Source of the DNA: Streptomyces achromogenes
GTDB taxonomy: Bacteria; Actinomycetota; Actinomycetes; Streptomycetales; Streptomycetaceae
Assembly (NCBI RefSeq): GCF_030816715.1
Contig: NZ_JAUSYH010000001.1
Coordinates: forward strand, 6,882,001-6,946,000
Reading direction: 5' to 3'
Length of the DNA: 64,000 nucleotides
Part shown: positions 22,944 to 31,246 of the stretch, in pieces
How positions within the stretch are numbered: position 1 is the first letter of the stretch
How the letters are laid out: every line of letters starts with the position of its first letter
Translations under genes and position numbers: made by a program
Notes under the pieces: model-generated
The model's input: the letters and a program-made list of their open reading frames with translations, nothing else
The model's database searches: none
What the model was told of the DNA's origin: nothing

Positions 22944-25796
22944 ATGAGCGTCATGACCGACGGGACGGCGGCTGCCGAACCCGGTTCCGTCTCCTTCTGC
23001 GTGCGGCTCGCCGCCGTCTTCCTGCCCGCACCCCTCCCGCGCGAGGGCCGCGTCGCCTTCTGGGACCCGGCCGGCGACGCGCTGCCCGCCGCGACGCAGC
23101 ACACGGAGCTCACCGTCGTCCGGCGCCAGGGCGCCACGATCCGCCGCAGGCAGACCCCGGCCCTGTCGCTGCCGCTCGACACGGCGCTCCCGCTCCTCGT
23201 GCGCGCCCGCAGCGACCCCGCCGCCCACCCGGCGACCGCCTGCTGGGGCGCGGCCGCGCTGCACGCGCTGCGGCTCGCCGCCCGGGGCCGCCTCCTGCCC
23301 GGCCTCACCCCCGCCGGACACGACGCCTGGCGCGCGGGCCCACTGGACCCGGAGGACATCGCGCATCTGCGCGCGGTCGCCGCCGCCCTCCCGCCCGAGG
23401 GCCACGCCGTGCCGCTCCCCGGCTCCGGGCCGCTCCTGCTGCCCCGGCCCGAACCCCTGATGCGCGCCTTCCTCGACGCGGTGGCGGACACCCTGCCCCG
23501 CACCCCGGCCGCGCCGCACGCCTGCGGGAAGCCGTTCGCGGACCGCCGCCCCCAGCGGCTGCCCGGCGCCCACGACTGGGCCGCGGAGGTCGCCGCCGGC
23601 ATGGACGCCGGGGTGCGGATCTCGCTCCGCCTCGACCTGTCGGCGTTCGACATGTTCGACGCCGGCAATGACGGCCACGGCGGGGCGCGGGTGCGCAGCG
23701 CGGGCGCGGCGATCGTCCAGGTGCACAGCCTCGCCGACCCGACCTTGGTGGCGGACGCGGCGGCGCTGTGGGCGGGCGAGACCGACGCGGCCTTCGGGGC
23801 ACGCGCACGCGTGGACGCGGCCCTTGCCGTGCGGCGCGCGGCCCGCGTGTGGCCGCCGCTCGCCCGGCTCGCCGAACAGGACGCGCCGGACGTCCTGGCC
23901 CTCTCCGAGGACGAGCTGGGCGATCTGCTCGGCGTGGCCGCCACCCGGCTCGCCGCGGCCGGGGTCGCCGTGCACTGGCCCCGGGACCTCGCACAGGACC
24001 TCAGCGCGGCCGCCGTGGTCCGCCCCGCCCCCGGCTCCGCGACCGACGGCGGGAGCTTCTTCGAGGGCGAGGAACTGCTGCAGTTCCGCTGGCAGCTGGC
24101 GATCGGCGGCGACCCGCTCAGCGAGGCCGAGATGGACGCGCTGGCGGAGGCCCACCGCCCGGTGGTGCGGCTGCGCGACCAGTGGGTGCTGGTCGATCCG
24201 GCGCTGGTGCGCAAGGCCCGCAAACGCGAACTGGGCCTGCTGGACCCGGTCGACGCCCTGTCCGTCGCCCTCTCCGGCGTGGCCGAGGTCGACGGCGAGA
24301 CCGTCGAGGCGGTTCCGGTCGGCGCCCTGGCCGCCCTGCGCGACCGGCTCACCGCCGGGGTGCGGCCCGCCGAGCCGCCCGCAGGCCTCCACGCCGTCCT
24401 GCGCGACTACCAGCTGCGCGGCCTGGCCTGGCTGGACCTCATGACCTCCCTCGGTCTCGGCGGCTGCCTCGCCGACGACATGGGCCTCGGCAAGACGATC
24501 ACCGTCATCGCCCTGCATCTGAAGCGCGCCCGCAGCGAGCCCACGCTGGTGGTCTGTCCGGCCTCCCTGCTGGGCAACTGGCAGCGCGAGATCAACCGCT
24601 TCGCGCCCGGGGTGCCCGTCCGCCGCTTCCACGGCCCCGACCGCAGCCTGGCGGGGCTGTCCGGCGGCTTCGTCCTCACCACGTACGGCACGATGCGCGC
24701 GGCGGCCCCGACACTGGCCGGACAGCCCTGGGGCATGGTCGTCGCGGACGAGGCGCAGCACGTGAAGAACCCCTACTCGGCGACGGCGAAGGCACTGCGC
24801 ACCATCCCGACCCCCGCACGCGTGGCGCTGACCGGCACCCCCGTCGAGAACAACCTGTCCGAGCTCTGGGCGCTGCTCGACTGGACGACACCCGGGCTCC
24901 TCGGCCCCCTGAAGTCCTTCCGCGCCCGGCACGCGCGCGCGGTGGAGAACGGCGAGGACGACCAGGCGGTGGAGCGTCTCGCCCGGCTGGTCCGGCCGTT
25001 CCTCCTGCGCCGCAAGAAGTCCGACCCCGGCATCGTGCCCGAACTGCCGCCCAAGACGGAGACCGACCACCCGGTCCCGCTCACCCGCGAACAGGCCGCC
25101 CTCTACGAGGCGGTGGTCCGTGAGTCCCTGCTGGCCATCGAGACGGCGGACGGCATCGCCCGCCGCGGCCTGGTGCTGAAGCTCCTCGGCGCGTTGAAGC
25201 AGATCTGCGACCACCCCGCCCTCTACCTCAAGGAGGCCGGCGCCGCCGTCGGTGACGCCCTGGCCGCCCGCTCCGGCAAACTCGCCCTGCTGGACGAGCT
25301 GTTGGACACCCTTCTCGCGGAGGACGGCTCGGCCCTCGTCTTCACCCAGTACGTCGGCATGGCCCGGCTGATCACCGCCCACCTCACCGCCCGCGCCGTC
25401 CCCGTCGACCTGCTGCACGGCGGGACCCCGGTGCCGGAACGGGAACGGATGGTGGACCGCTTCCAGAGCGGCGCGACCCCGGTCCTCGTGCTGTCCCTGA
25501 AGGCCGCCGGCACCGGCCTCAACCTGACGCGCGCGGGGCATGTCGTGCACTTCGACCGGTGGTGGAACCCGGCGGTGGAGGAACAGGCCACCGACCGCGC
25601 CTACCGCATCGGCCAGACCCAGCCGGTCCAGGTGCACCGCCTCATCACCGAGGGCACGGTCGAGGACCGCATCGCCGAGATGCTCCAGGTCAAGCGGGCC
25701 CTGGCGGACGCGATCCTCGGCTCCGGCGAGTCGGCCCTGACCGAACTCACGGACCGTGAACTCACCGACCTGGTCAGGCTGCGGAGGGAGGCGTGA
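22944..25796 (+). CDS. SWI2/SNF2-family DEAD/H helicase-like ATPase
   Basis: The 950-residue protein has an N-terminal ~470-residue SNF2-associated region, then the two RecA lobes. Motif I is DDMGLGKTITVI near residue 510, motif Ia VVCPASLLGNWQREI, motif II VVADEAQHVKNP near 600, motif III ALTGTPVENNLSELW near 630, and C-terminal motifs SALVFTQYVGMARL, LSLKAAGTGLNL and EEQATDRAYRIGQTQPVQVH. It should be a dsDNA translocase or remodeller. Its stop overlaps the start of a SWIM zinc-finger protein (TGATG), a pairing frequent in actinobacteria. Confidence 0.92.
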   Translation: MSVMTDGTAAAEPGSVSFCVRLAAVFLPAPLPREGRVAFWDPAGDALPAATQHTELTVVRRQGATIRRRQTPALSLPLDTALPLLVRARSDPAAHPATACWGAAALHALRLAARGRLLPGLTPAGHDAWRAGPLDPEDIAHLRAVAAALPPEGHAVPLPGSGPLLLPRPEPLMRAFLDAVADTLPRTPAAPHACGKPFADRRPQRLPGAHDWAAEVAAGMDAGVRISLRLDLSAFDMFDAGNDGHGGARVRSAGAAIVQVHSLADPTLVADAAALWAGETDAAFGARARVDAALAVRRAARVWPPLARLAEQDAPDVLALSEDELGDLLGVAATRLAAAGVAVHWPRDLAQDLSAAAVVRPAPGSATDGGSFFEGEELLQFRWQLAIGGDPLSEAEMDALAEAHRPVVRLRDQWVLVDPALVRKARKRELGLLDPVDALSVALSGVAEVDGETVEAVPVGALAALRDRLTAGVRPAEPPAGLHAVLRDYQLRGLAWLDLMTSLGLGGCLADDMGLGKTITVIALHLKRARSEPTLVVCPASLLGNWQREINRFAPGVPVRRFHGPDRSLAGLSGGFVLTTYGTMRAAAPTLAGQPWGMVVADEAQHVKNPYSATAKALRTIPTPARVALTGTPVENNLSELWALLDWTTPGLLGPLKSFRARHARAVENGEDDQAVERLARLVRPFLLRRKKSDPGIVPELPPKTETDHPVPLTREQAALYEAVVRESLLAIETADGIARRGLVLKLLGALKQICDHPALYLKEAGAAVGDALAARSGKLALLDELLDTLLAEDGSALVFTQYVGMARLITAHLTARAVPVDLLHGGTPVPERERMVDRFQSGATPVLVLSLKAAGTGLNLTRAGHVVHFDRWWNPAVEEQATDRAYRIGQTQPVQVHRLITEGTVEDRIAEMLQVKRALADAILGSGESALTELTDRELTDLVRLRREA

Positions 25797-28738
25797 TGAG
25801 CGAACCGCGCAAGGGCGCCGGGCCGGCCGACGAGGCACGCCGAGCCCTGCGGGCGGCCCGGGAGCGGCTCCGGCAGGAGCAGACGGCGCAGCAGCCCGCG
25901 CCGGAGGAGCGCCCCGAGCGGCGGGCGGATCGGCCCGACCGCCCTGACACCCCCGACCGCCCCACCCGCCCCGACCGCTCTGCGGCCCCCGCCGCCCCTC
26001 GGCCGGCCGACGCCGCCCGCGCGGCCCTGCGCCGCGCCGCGCAGCCCCCTCCCACCCTGTCCGACCCGGATTCCGCAGGTGACGCCGGCCTCGTCGACGA
26101 TCCCGGTTCCGTGGGCGACGCCGGTCCGGTGGCTGCGGTGGCCGGTCCGGTGGCTGCGGCCGGCGCCCACCCAGGCGCCGACTCCGGGGCCGACGCCGTT
26201 CCGGTGGCCGGCCCGCGCCTCGGGGCTTGGTCCCCGCGCCCCGAGGCCGGTTCGGGTTCCGCGCCCGGCGGCAGTACTGCGGCCGCGCCCGACTCTGCCG
26301 ATGGCCTCGGTTCCGGGGCCGACGCCGTTCCGGTGGCCGGCCCGCGCCTCGGGGCTTGGTCCCCGCGCCCCGAGGCCGGTTCGGGTTCCGCGCCCGGCGG
26401 CAGTACTGCGGCCGCGCCCGACTCTGCCGATGTCCTCGGTTCCGGGGCCGACCCCGGACCGGTGGCCGACGCCGGACCCGTAGTCGACGCCGGTGCGGTG
26501 GGCGGCGGCTCGGTGGGCGCGGTCGGCGTCGGCCCTGAGGACGATTCTGGGGCGGACCCCGTTCCCGTGGTCGGCTCGCGCCCTGCGGCGGGCCCGCGTC
26601 CCGCGTCCGGCGTTCGTCCTGCGGGGGCCGGCTCGGGGCCCGGGGGCGACGCCGCCGGCATCGCGGCAGAGGTGGCGGCCTGCGCCGGCATGGGGGCCGT
26701 CACCCCGACCGGCCCCCGGCCCGCGGCGCCCGCCGCGCCGCCCGCGCCCGCAGGGCCGGCCGCCGTCGATGCGGCGGGGACCGGCGCCGCCGCGTCCGAC
26801 GAGCAGCCGGTGCCGTCCTCCCCCCACCTCACGACCGTCCCGAGCACCACGCCTCCATGGACCGAATCCGCCCCGGACGCCACGACCGCTCCGCCCGCGA
26901 CGACCGGCCCGCGTCCGGGGGACGTCGCCCGTGAGGCGCTGCGCGCGGCCCGGGCCCAGGCACGCCGCGGCCCGTCCGGAACCGAGGTCCGGTCATCCGC
27001 CGACGCCCCCGCCGATGCGGCCGGACAGCCGGCCCACGAGGCCCATGAGAGGGCCGCCCGCCGACGGCGTCACCGTCCCGGCCCCGACCCCGGGGCAGGT
27101 TCCTTCGCGCTGCCCGCCGGGCGTTCCGCCGACGTCCGACGCGCGGAGCACACACGCGATCGGGTCGCCGAGGAACGCGCCCGCGCGGTGCGGGAGTTGC
27201 TCGCCGGCTCCTTCCGCATGCCGACGGACGACACTGCCGAGCCCGAATCCGTACCGGAGCCCGAATCCGTACCCGAGCCCGGCTGCAAACCCGTGCCCGC
27301 ACCCGCAACCGCATCCGCCACCACGCCCGCATCGGAACCCGTGCGAGGGACCCGCCGGGACCACGCGGAGGACGGCCCCGAAGCCCCCGACGCTCCCGAA
27401 GGCCCCTACGCCCCCGACGGTCGCGAGGACCATGCGTTCTCCCTGGTGCTCGACGACGTCCCACCCCACACCCCCCGTTCCATGGCGGCCCCCTCCCGGG
27501 ACGGCGACCACCGCCGCACCTTCCCGGCCTTCCCCCCGCGCACCGGCGGCGACTTCGCCGGGACCTGGTGGGGGAACGCCTGGGTCGCCGCACTCGAGGA
27601 GGGCGCCCTCGACCCCAAGCGCGTGCTCCGCGGGCGCGGTTACGCCGAGCAGGGAAACGTGGACGCGATCACGGTCACGCCGGGACACGTCCTGGCCTAT
27701 GTGCAGGGCAGCCGCCCCCGCCCGTACCGCGTCCAGGTCCGGCTGCGCACCTTCGGCGAGGAGGACTGGGAGCGCTTCCTGGCCGCCGCCGTCGAGCATC
27801 CGGGGCACATCGCCGCGCTGCTCGACAAAGAGATGCCGGAGTCGCTCGCCGAGTGCGGGGTGCCGCTGCTGCCCGGCCCCGGCGATCTGGAACCGCACTG
27901 CAGTTGCCCCGATCGCGGTCACCCCTGCAAGCACGCGGCCGCCCTCTGCTACCAGACCGCGCGGCTGCTCGACGCCGACCCGTTCGTGCTGCTCCTGCTG
28001 CGCGGTCGGGGCGAGCGCGAGCTGCTGGACGCGCTGTCCCGGCGCAACGCCGCCCGGGCGGCCCGCGCCGCACAGGAGCGGCAACCCCGTCCCCTGCCGG
28101 GTGTGCGGGCCGCGGAAGTCCTCGCCGAGCGCCGGCTGCCGCCCCTCCCGGCCCCGCTGCCCGCGCCCGCGCACCCCGAGCAGCCTCCGGTGTACCCGTC
28201 CGCGCCGAACGGCCCGGACTCCTTCGCGCTGGACCACCTGGCGACCGACGCGGCCGCCCGCGCCCACGCCCTGTTGACCACCGGCCACGACGAGATCGGC
28301 GCGCTGACCCTCTGGCAGGACGCGGTGCGGCTCGCCGCGTCCCGCCCCGGCTCCGGGCTCACCGCCGCCACCCGGGCCCTCTACGCCTCGCTGGCCTCCG
28401 CCGCCGGCCGCACCCCGTCCGAACTGGCGCGCGCGGTGGCCGCCTGGCGGCAGGGCGGACCGGACGGCCTCGCCGTCCTGGAGGAGTCCTGGGACCCGCC
28501 GGCCGGCCGCTTCGACCGGGCGCGTCCCCTCCTCCTGGCCGCCGACCTGCCCGCTTTCCGCCCCCGTCGCAACCACCTCACTCACCCGCGCTTCCACGTC
28601 CAACTCCGCTTCGGACGGGACGGGTTGTGGTACGCGTACGAGTCAGAACCCGGCCGGGACGACTGGTGGCCGCGCGGCACCCCCGACCCGGACCCGGTGG
28701 GCGCGCTCACCGGACTGGGCGGCTCGGGCGAGTTCTGA
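25796..28738 (+). CDS. SWIM zinc-finger protein coupled to SNF2 helicase
   Basis: The 980-residue protein has two halves. Residues ~1-560 are low-complexity Pro/Ala/Gly/Asp-rich sequence with an exact internal duplication. Residues ~580-980 form the conserved part: GTWWGNAWVAALEEGALDPK, RVLRGRGYAEQGNVDAITV, then the SWIM finger HCSCPDRGHPCKHAAAL (C-x-C-x6-C-x-H) and a helical tail. SWIM domains bind DNA or protein. The start overlaps the helicase stop; ATG 25796 is favoured over GTG 25793 because GGAGGGAGG is then properly spaced. The partner helicase suggests a chromosome-maintenance complex, precise role unknown. Confidence 0.85.
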   Translation: MSEPRKGAGPADEARRALRAARERLRQEQTAQQPAPEERPERRADRPDRPDTPDRPTRPDRSAAPAAPRPADAARAALRRAAQPPPTLSDPDSAGDAGLVDDPGSVGDAGPVAAVAGPVAAAGAHPGADSGADAVPVAGPRLGAWSPRPEAGSGSAPGGSTAAAPDSADGLGSGADAVPVAGPRLGAWSPRPEAGSGSAPGGSTAAAPDSADVLGSGADPGPVADAGPVVDAGAVGGGSVGAVGVGPEDDSGADPVPVVGSRPAAGPRPASGVRPAGAGSGPGGDAAGIAAEVAACAGMGAVTPTGPRPAAPAAPPAPAGPAAVDAAGTGAAASDEQPVPSSPHLTTVPSTTPPWTESAPDATTAPPATTGPRPGDVAREALRAARAQARRGPSGTEVRSSADAPADAAGQPAHEAHERAARRRRHRPGPDPGAGSFALPAGRSADVRRAEHTRDRVAEERARAVRELLAGSFRMPTDDTAEPESVPEPESVPEPGCKPVPAPATASATTPASEPVRGTRRDHAEDGPEAPDAPEGPYAPDGREDHAFSLVLDDVPPHTPRSMAAPSRDGDHRRTFPAFPPRTGGDFAGTWWGNAWVAALEEGALDPKRVLRGRGYAEQGNVDAITVTPGHVLAYVQGSRPRPYRVQVRLRTFGEEDWERFLAAAVEHPGHIAALLDKEMPESLAECGVPLLPGPGDLEPHCSCPDRGHPCKHAAALCYQTARLLDADPFVLLLLRGRGERELLDALSRRNAARAARAAQERQPRPLPGVRAAEVLAERRLPPLPAPLPAPAHPEQPPVYPSAPNGPDSFALDHLATDAAARAHALLTTGHDEIGALTLWQDAVRLAASRPGSGLTAATRALYASLASAAGRTPSELARAVAAWRQGGPDGLAVLEESWDPPAGRFDRARPLLLAADLPAFRPRRNHLTHPRFHVQLRFGRDGLWYAYESEPGRDDWWPRGTPDPDPVGALTGLGGSGEF
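26183..26440. repeat. 129-bp direct duplication inside SWIM protein gene
   Basis: Bases 26183-26311 and 26312-26440 are near-identical tandem copies encoding a 43-residue Pro/Gly/Ala block (start GADAVPVAGPRLGAWSPRPE). A third partial copy decays after 26441. The length preserves the frame, pointing to recent slippage or unequal crossover in the linker. Confidence 0.9.
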
Positions 28739-29108
28739 CCGCAGCCCGCAGTATGCGGTCTCCCCGGAGGGCAGGGCGGACTCCGCTTCAGTGGTCGTGG
28801 CGAAGTGCGCCCCGGTTCCCGGGAGTCGGGTCCTCGTCGCGGACGGGGCGGGCGGCGTCCCGGTCGTGACGCAGTGGTCCGGGCGGCGGAGCACCAGGGC
28901 GCGGCCGGCGGGCGGGCAGGCCCCGTGGTGCCGGGCCTCCGGCAGGGGGTGACGGCTGCACGCCGACCGGCGCCGGCTCGCCACCGGATACGTCCGCTGC
29001 GTATGGAGAAGTGCATCTGTGTCCGGTTCTCGCCCTTCCGCATTAAATGCCTGGACTGCGGAGCTTCCCGGACGGGACACTTCCGACTTCCGAACCACCG
29101 GGAGCGTG
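28739..29108. other. Intergenic region before ABC exporter gene, with palindrome
   Basis: No gene is supported in these 370 bases. GCATTAAATGC (29040-29050) is a perfect 11-base palindrome in an otherwise GC-rich stretch, 58 bases before the ABC gene start, and is a plausible operator or promoter element. Confidence 0.45.
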
Positions 29109-31094
29109 ATGGGAACAACAGATACACGAGGCCCGACGCCGGGCAGGAGCGCGGTCGTTCTGGCGCTGCGCCGCTACGGCCTGGAACTGCTGCGACTACG
29201 ACGACTGGCTCTGCCCGCGCTGCTGCTGCCGGCCGTGGGCAACATCGGCATCCGCTACGTCGCCCCGCTGCTGATCGCCAAACTGGCGGGACAGGCCGCC
29301 GACGGCAACGGTCTCACCCTCGGCCCGGCCCTGCCGTACGTGCTGGGCTTCGGCGCGACGCTGCTGCTCGCCGAGGCGGTGTGGCGGGTCGGGCAGCACT
29401 GCCTGAACCGCGTGGACGCCCTCGGCATGGAACACCTGTACGTGAGCGGCATGGACGAACTCCTCGCCAAGGACGCGGCGTTCTTCCACGACAACTTCGC
29501 GGGCTCCCTGACCAAACGGGTGCTCAGCTTCGGCAAGCGCTTCGAGGACTTCGTCGACACGGTGACGTACCGGATCGTGGGCAGTCTCGTCCCCCTGGTG
29601 TTCGGCGCCGTGGTGCTGTGGAGCTACGAACCGATGCTCGTCGCCGGACTTCTCGTGATGATCGCGCTGACCGTGGTGGCCGCGACGCCTCTGATCCGCC
29701 GCCGGCAGATGCTCGTCCACGACCGTGAGGCGGCGATCGCCCGGGTCTCCGGACACGTCGCCGACGCTCTCGTCAACATGGAGACCATCCGGGCGTTCGC
29801 GGCCGAACGGCGGGAGGCCGACGAACACCGCAGCCGGGTCGCTGACTCCCGTCGCCTGACACTGAGGTCGTGGGACTACGGCAATCTGCGCGTCGACACC
29901 CTGATCGCGCCCCTGTCGGTGCTGACGAACGTGCTGGGCCTGGTGGTCGCCATCGTCTTCGGCGGCCCGGGCCAGGGAGTGGAGGAGGTCGTCGTCGCCT
30001 TCACCTACTACTCCAACGCGACCCAGATCATGTTCGAGTTCAACCAGATCTACCGGCGTCTGGAAAGCTCGATGACCGAGGCCGCGCAGTTCACGGAACT
30101 GCTGCTGGACCCGCCCACCGTGCTCGACCCGGCGGAACCCGAACCGCTCGCGGCACGGGACACCGGCGTCCGCTTCGAGGCGGTGACCTTCGCCCACGCG
30201 GGCGCGAAGCCGATCTTCGAGAAACTCGAACTGGACGTGCCCGCGGGCGCGCGGATCGGGCTGGTCGGCAGGTCCGGCGGCGGCAAGACCACACTCACCC
30301 GGCTCCTGCTGCGGATGTCGGACATCGACGGCGGGCGCATCCTGATCGGCGGTCAGGACATCAGCCGGTTGCGCCAGAGCGACCTGCGCTCCCTGATCGC
30401 CTATGTCCCGCAGGATCCCGCCATGTTCCACCGCAGCCTGCGGGACAACATCGCCTTCGCCCGGCCCGGTGCCACCGACGAGGAGATCCGGGCCGCGGCC
30501 GCGGCGGCACACGTCACCGAGTTCGCCGACCAACTCCCCGACGGATTCGGCACCTTGGTGGGGGAGCGGGGAGTGAAACTCTCCGGCGGCCAGCGCCAGC
30601 GCGTCGCCCTCGCCAGGGCCGTCCTGCGCGACGCCCCGATCCTGCTGCTCGACGAGGCGACCAGCGCGCTGGACTCGGAGAGCGAACTCCTCGTCCAGGA
30701 CGCCCTGTGGCGGTTGATGGACGGACGCACGGCCCTGGTGGTCGCCCACCGGCTGAGCACCGTCGCCGGCATGGACCGTCTCGTCGTCCTCGACCGGGGA
30801 AGCGTCGTCGAGGAGGGGTCTCACAAGGAGCTGCTCGCGGCGAACGGCGCCTACGCCAAGCTGTGGCAGCACCAGTCGGGCGGCTTCCTCGGCGAGAGCT
30901 CCGAGCCGGCCCTGGGGCGCCCGGCGCCGGGAGCGGGTCCCGGCGGGCCGCCCGGCCCGGCCGGTCCGACGCCGGACCCGGCACCGGACCAGGACCCCAA
31001 CCCGGACCCGGCACCGGACCAGGACCCCAACCCGGACCCGGACCAGGCCCCGGAAACGTCGTCGCACGTCCGTACGGGCACCGGGGCCACGTGA
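29109..31094 (+). CDS. ABC transporter, fused permease and ATPase (exporter type)
   Basis: The 661-residue half-transporter has a membrane domain over residues ~20-320 with six spans (LALPALLLPAVGNIGIRYVA, YVLGFGATLLLAEAV, IVGSLVPLVFGAVVLW, MLVAGLLVMIALTVVA and two near 280-310). The ATPase follows: Walker A GLVGRSGGGKTTLTR near 390, Q-loop VPQDPAMF, signature VKLSGGQRQRVALARA, Walker B ILLLDEATSALDS and switch VAHRLST. A ~50-residue Pro/Asp tail contains two copies of PDPAPDQDPN from a 30-bp repeat. ATG 29109 follows GGGAG. No cargo is indicated; a drug, peptide or lipid export role is possible. Confidence 0.9.
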   Translation: MGTTDTRGPTPGRSAVVLALRRYGLELLRLRRLALPALLLPAVGNIGIRYVAPLLIAKLAGQAADGNGLTLGPALPYVLGFGATLLLAEAVWRVGQHCLNRVDALGMEHLYVSGMDELLAKDAAFFHDNFAGSLTKRVLSFGKRFEDFVDTVTYRIVGSLVPLVFGAVVLWSYEPMLVAGLLVMIALTVVAATPLIRRRQMLVHDREAAIARVSGHVADALVNMETIRAFAAERREADEHRSRVADSRRLTLRSWDYGNLRVDTLIAPLSVLTNVLGLVVAIVFGGPGQGVEEVVVAFTYYSNATQIMFEFNQIYRRLESSMTEAAQFTELLLDPPTVLDPAEPEPLAARDTGVRFEAVTFAHAGAKPIFEKLELDVPAGARIGLVGRSGGGKTTLTRLLLRMSDIDGGRILIGGQDISRLRQSDLRSLIAYVPQDPAMFHRSLRDNIAFARPGATDEEIRAAAAAAHVTEFADQLPDGFGTLVGERGVKLSGGQRQRVALARAVLRDAPILLLDEATSALDSESELLVQDALWRLMDGRTALVVAHRLSTVAGMDRLVVLDRGSVVEEGSHKELLAANGAYAKLWQHQSGGFLGESSEPALGRPAPGAGPGGPPGPAGPTPDPAPDQDPNPDPAPDQDPNPDPDQAPETSSHVRTGTGAT

Positions 31095-31197
31095 CCGGGG
31101 TCGGCGGGCGCCTCCTGAGGCGGCGTCCGCCCTCTGAGGCCTGTGCCCCGGGCTGAAGGGCTGTGCCGGGGCCGATCGGGCCTGCCCGCGCGCACGG

Positions 31198-31226
31198 ATG
31201 GGCTCCTCCCGGCAGGAGGAGCCCAT
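31198..31226. terminator. Bidirectional terminator hairpin
   Basis: A perfect 12-bp stem (31198-31209 with 31215-31226) with loop CGGCA separates the convergent ABC exporter and FtsX-like permease genes. Confidence 0.85.
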
Positions 31227-31246
31227 GTGCCGGACCGTACGAGGGG

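Noticed and set aside
21942..25838. A 1298-codon open frame on the minus strand opposite the helicase and ROK kinase genes
   Set aside because: It is a GC-rich shadow of well-supported plus-strand genes, with no domain resemblance and repetitive Arg/Gly/His composition.
28739..29108. A small gene upstream of the ABC exporter
   Set aside because: The short frames on both strands have no ribosome site or family-like sequence.
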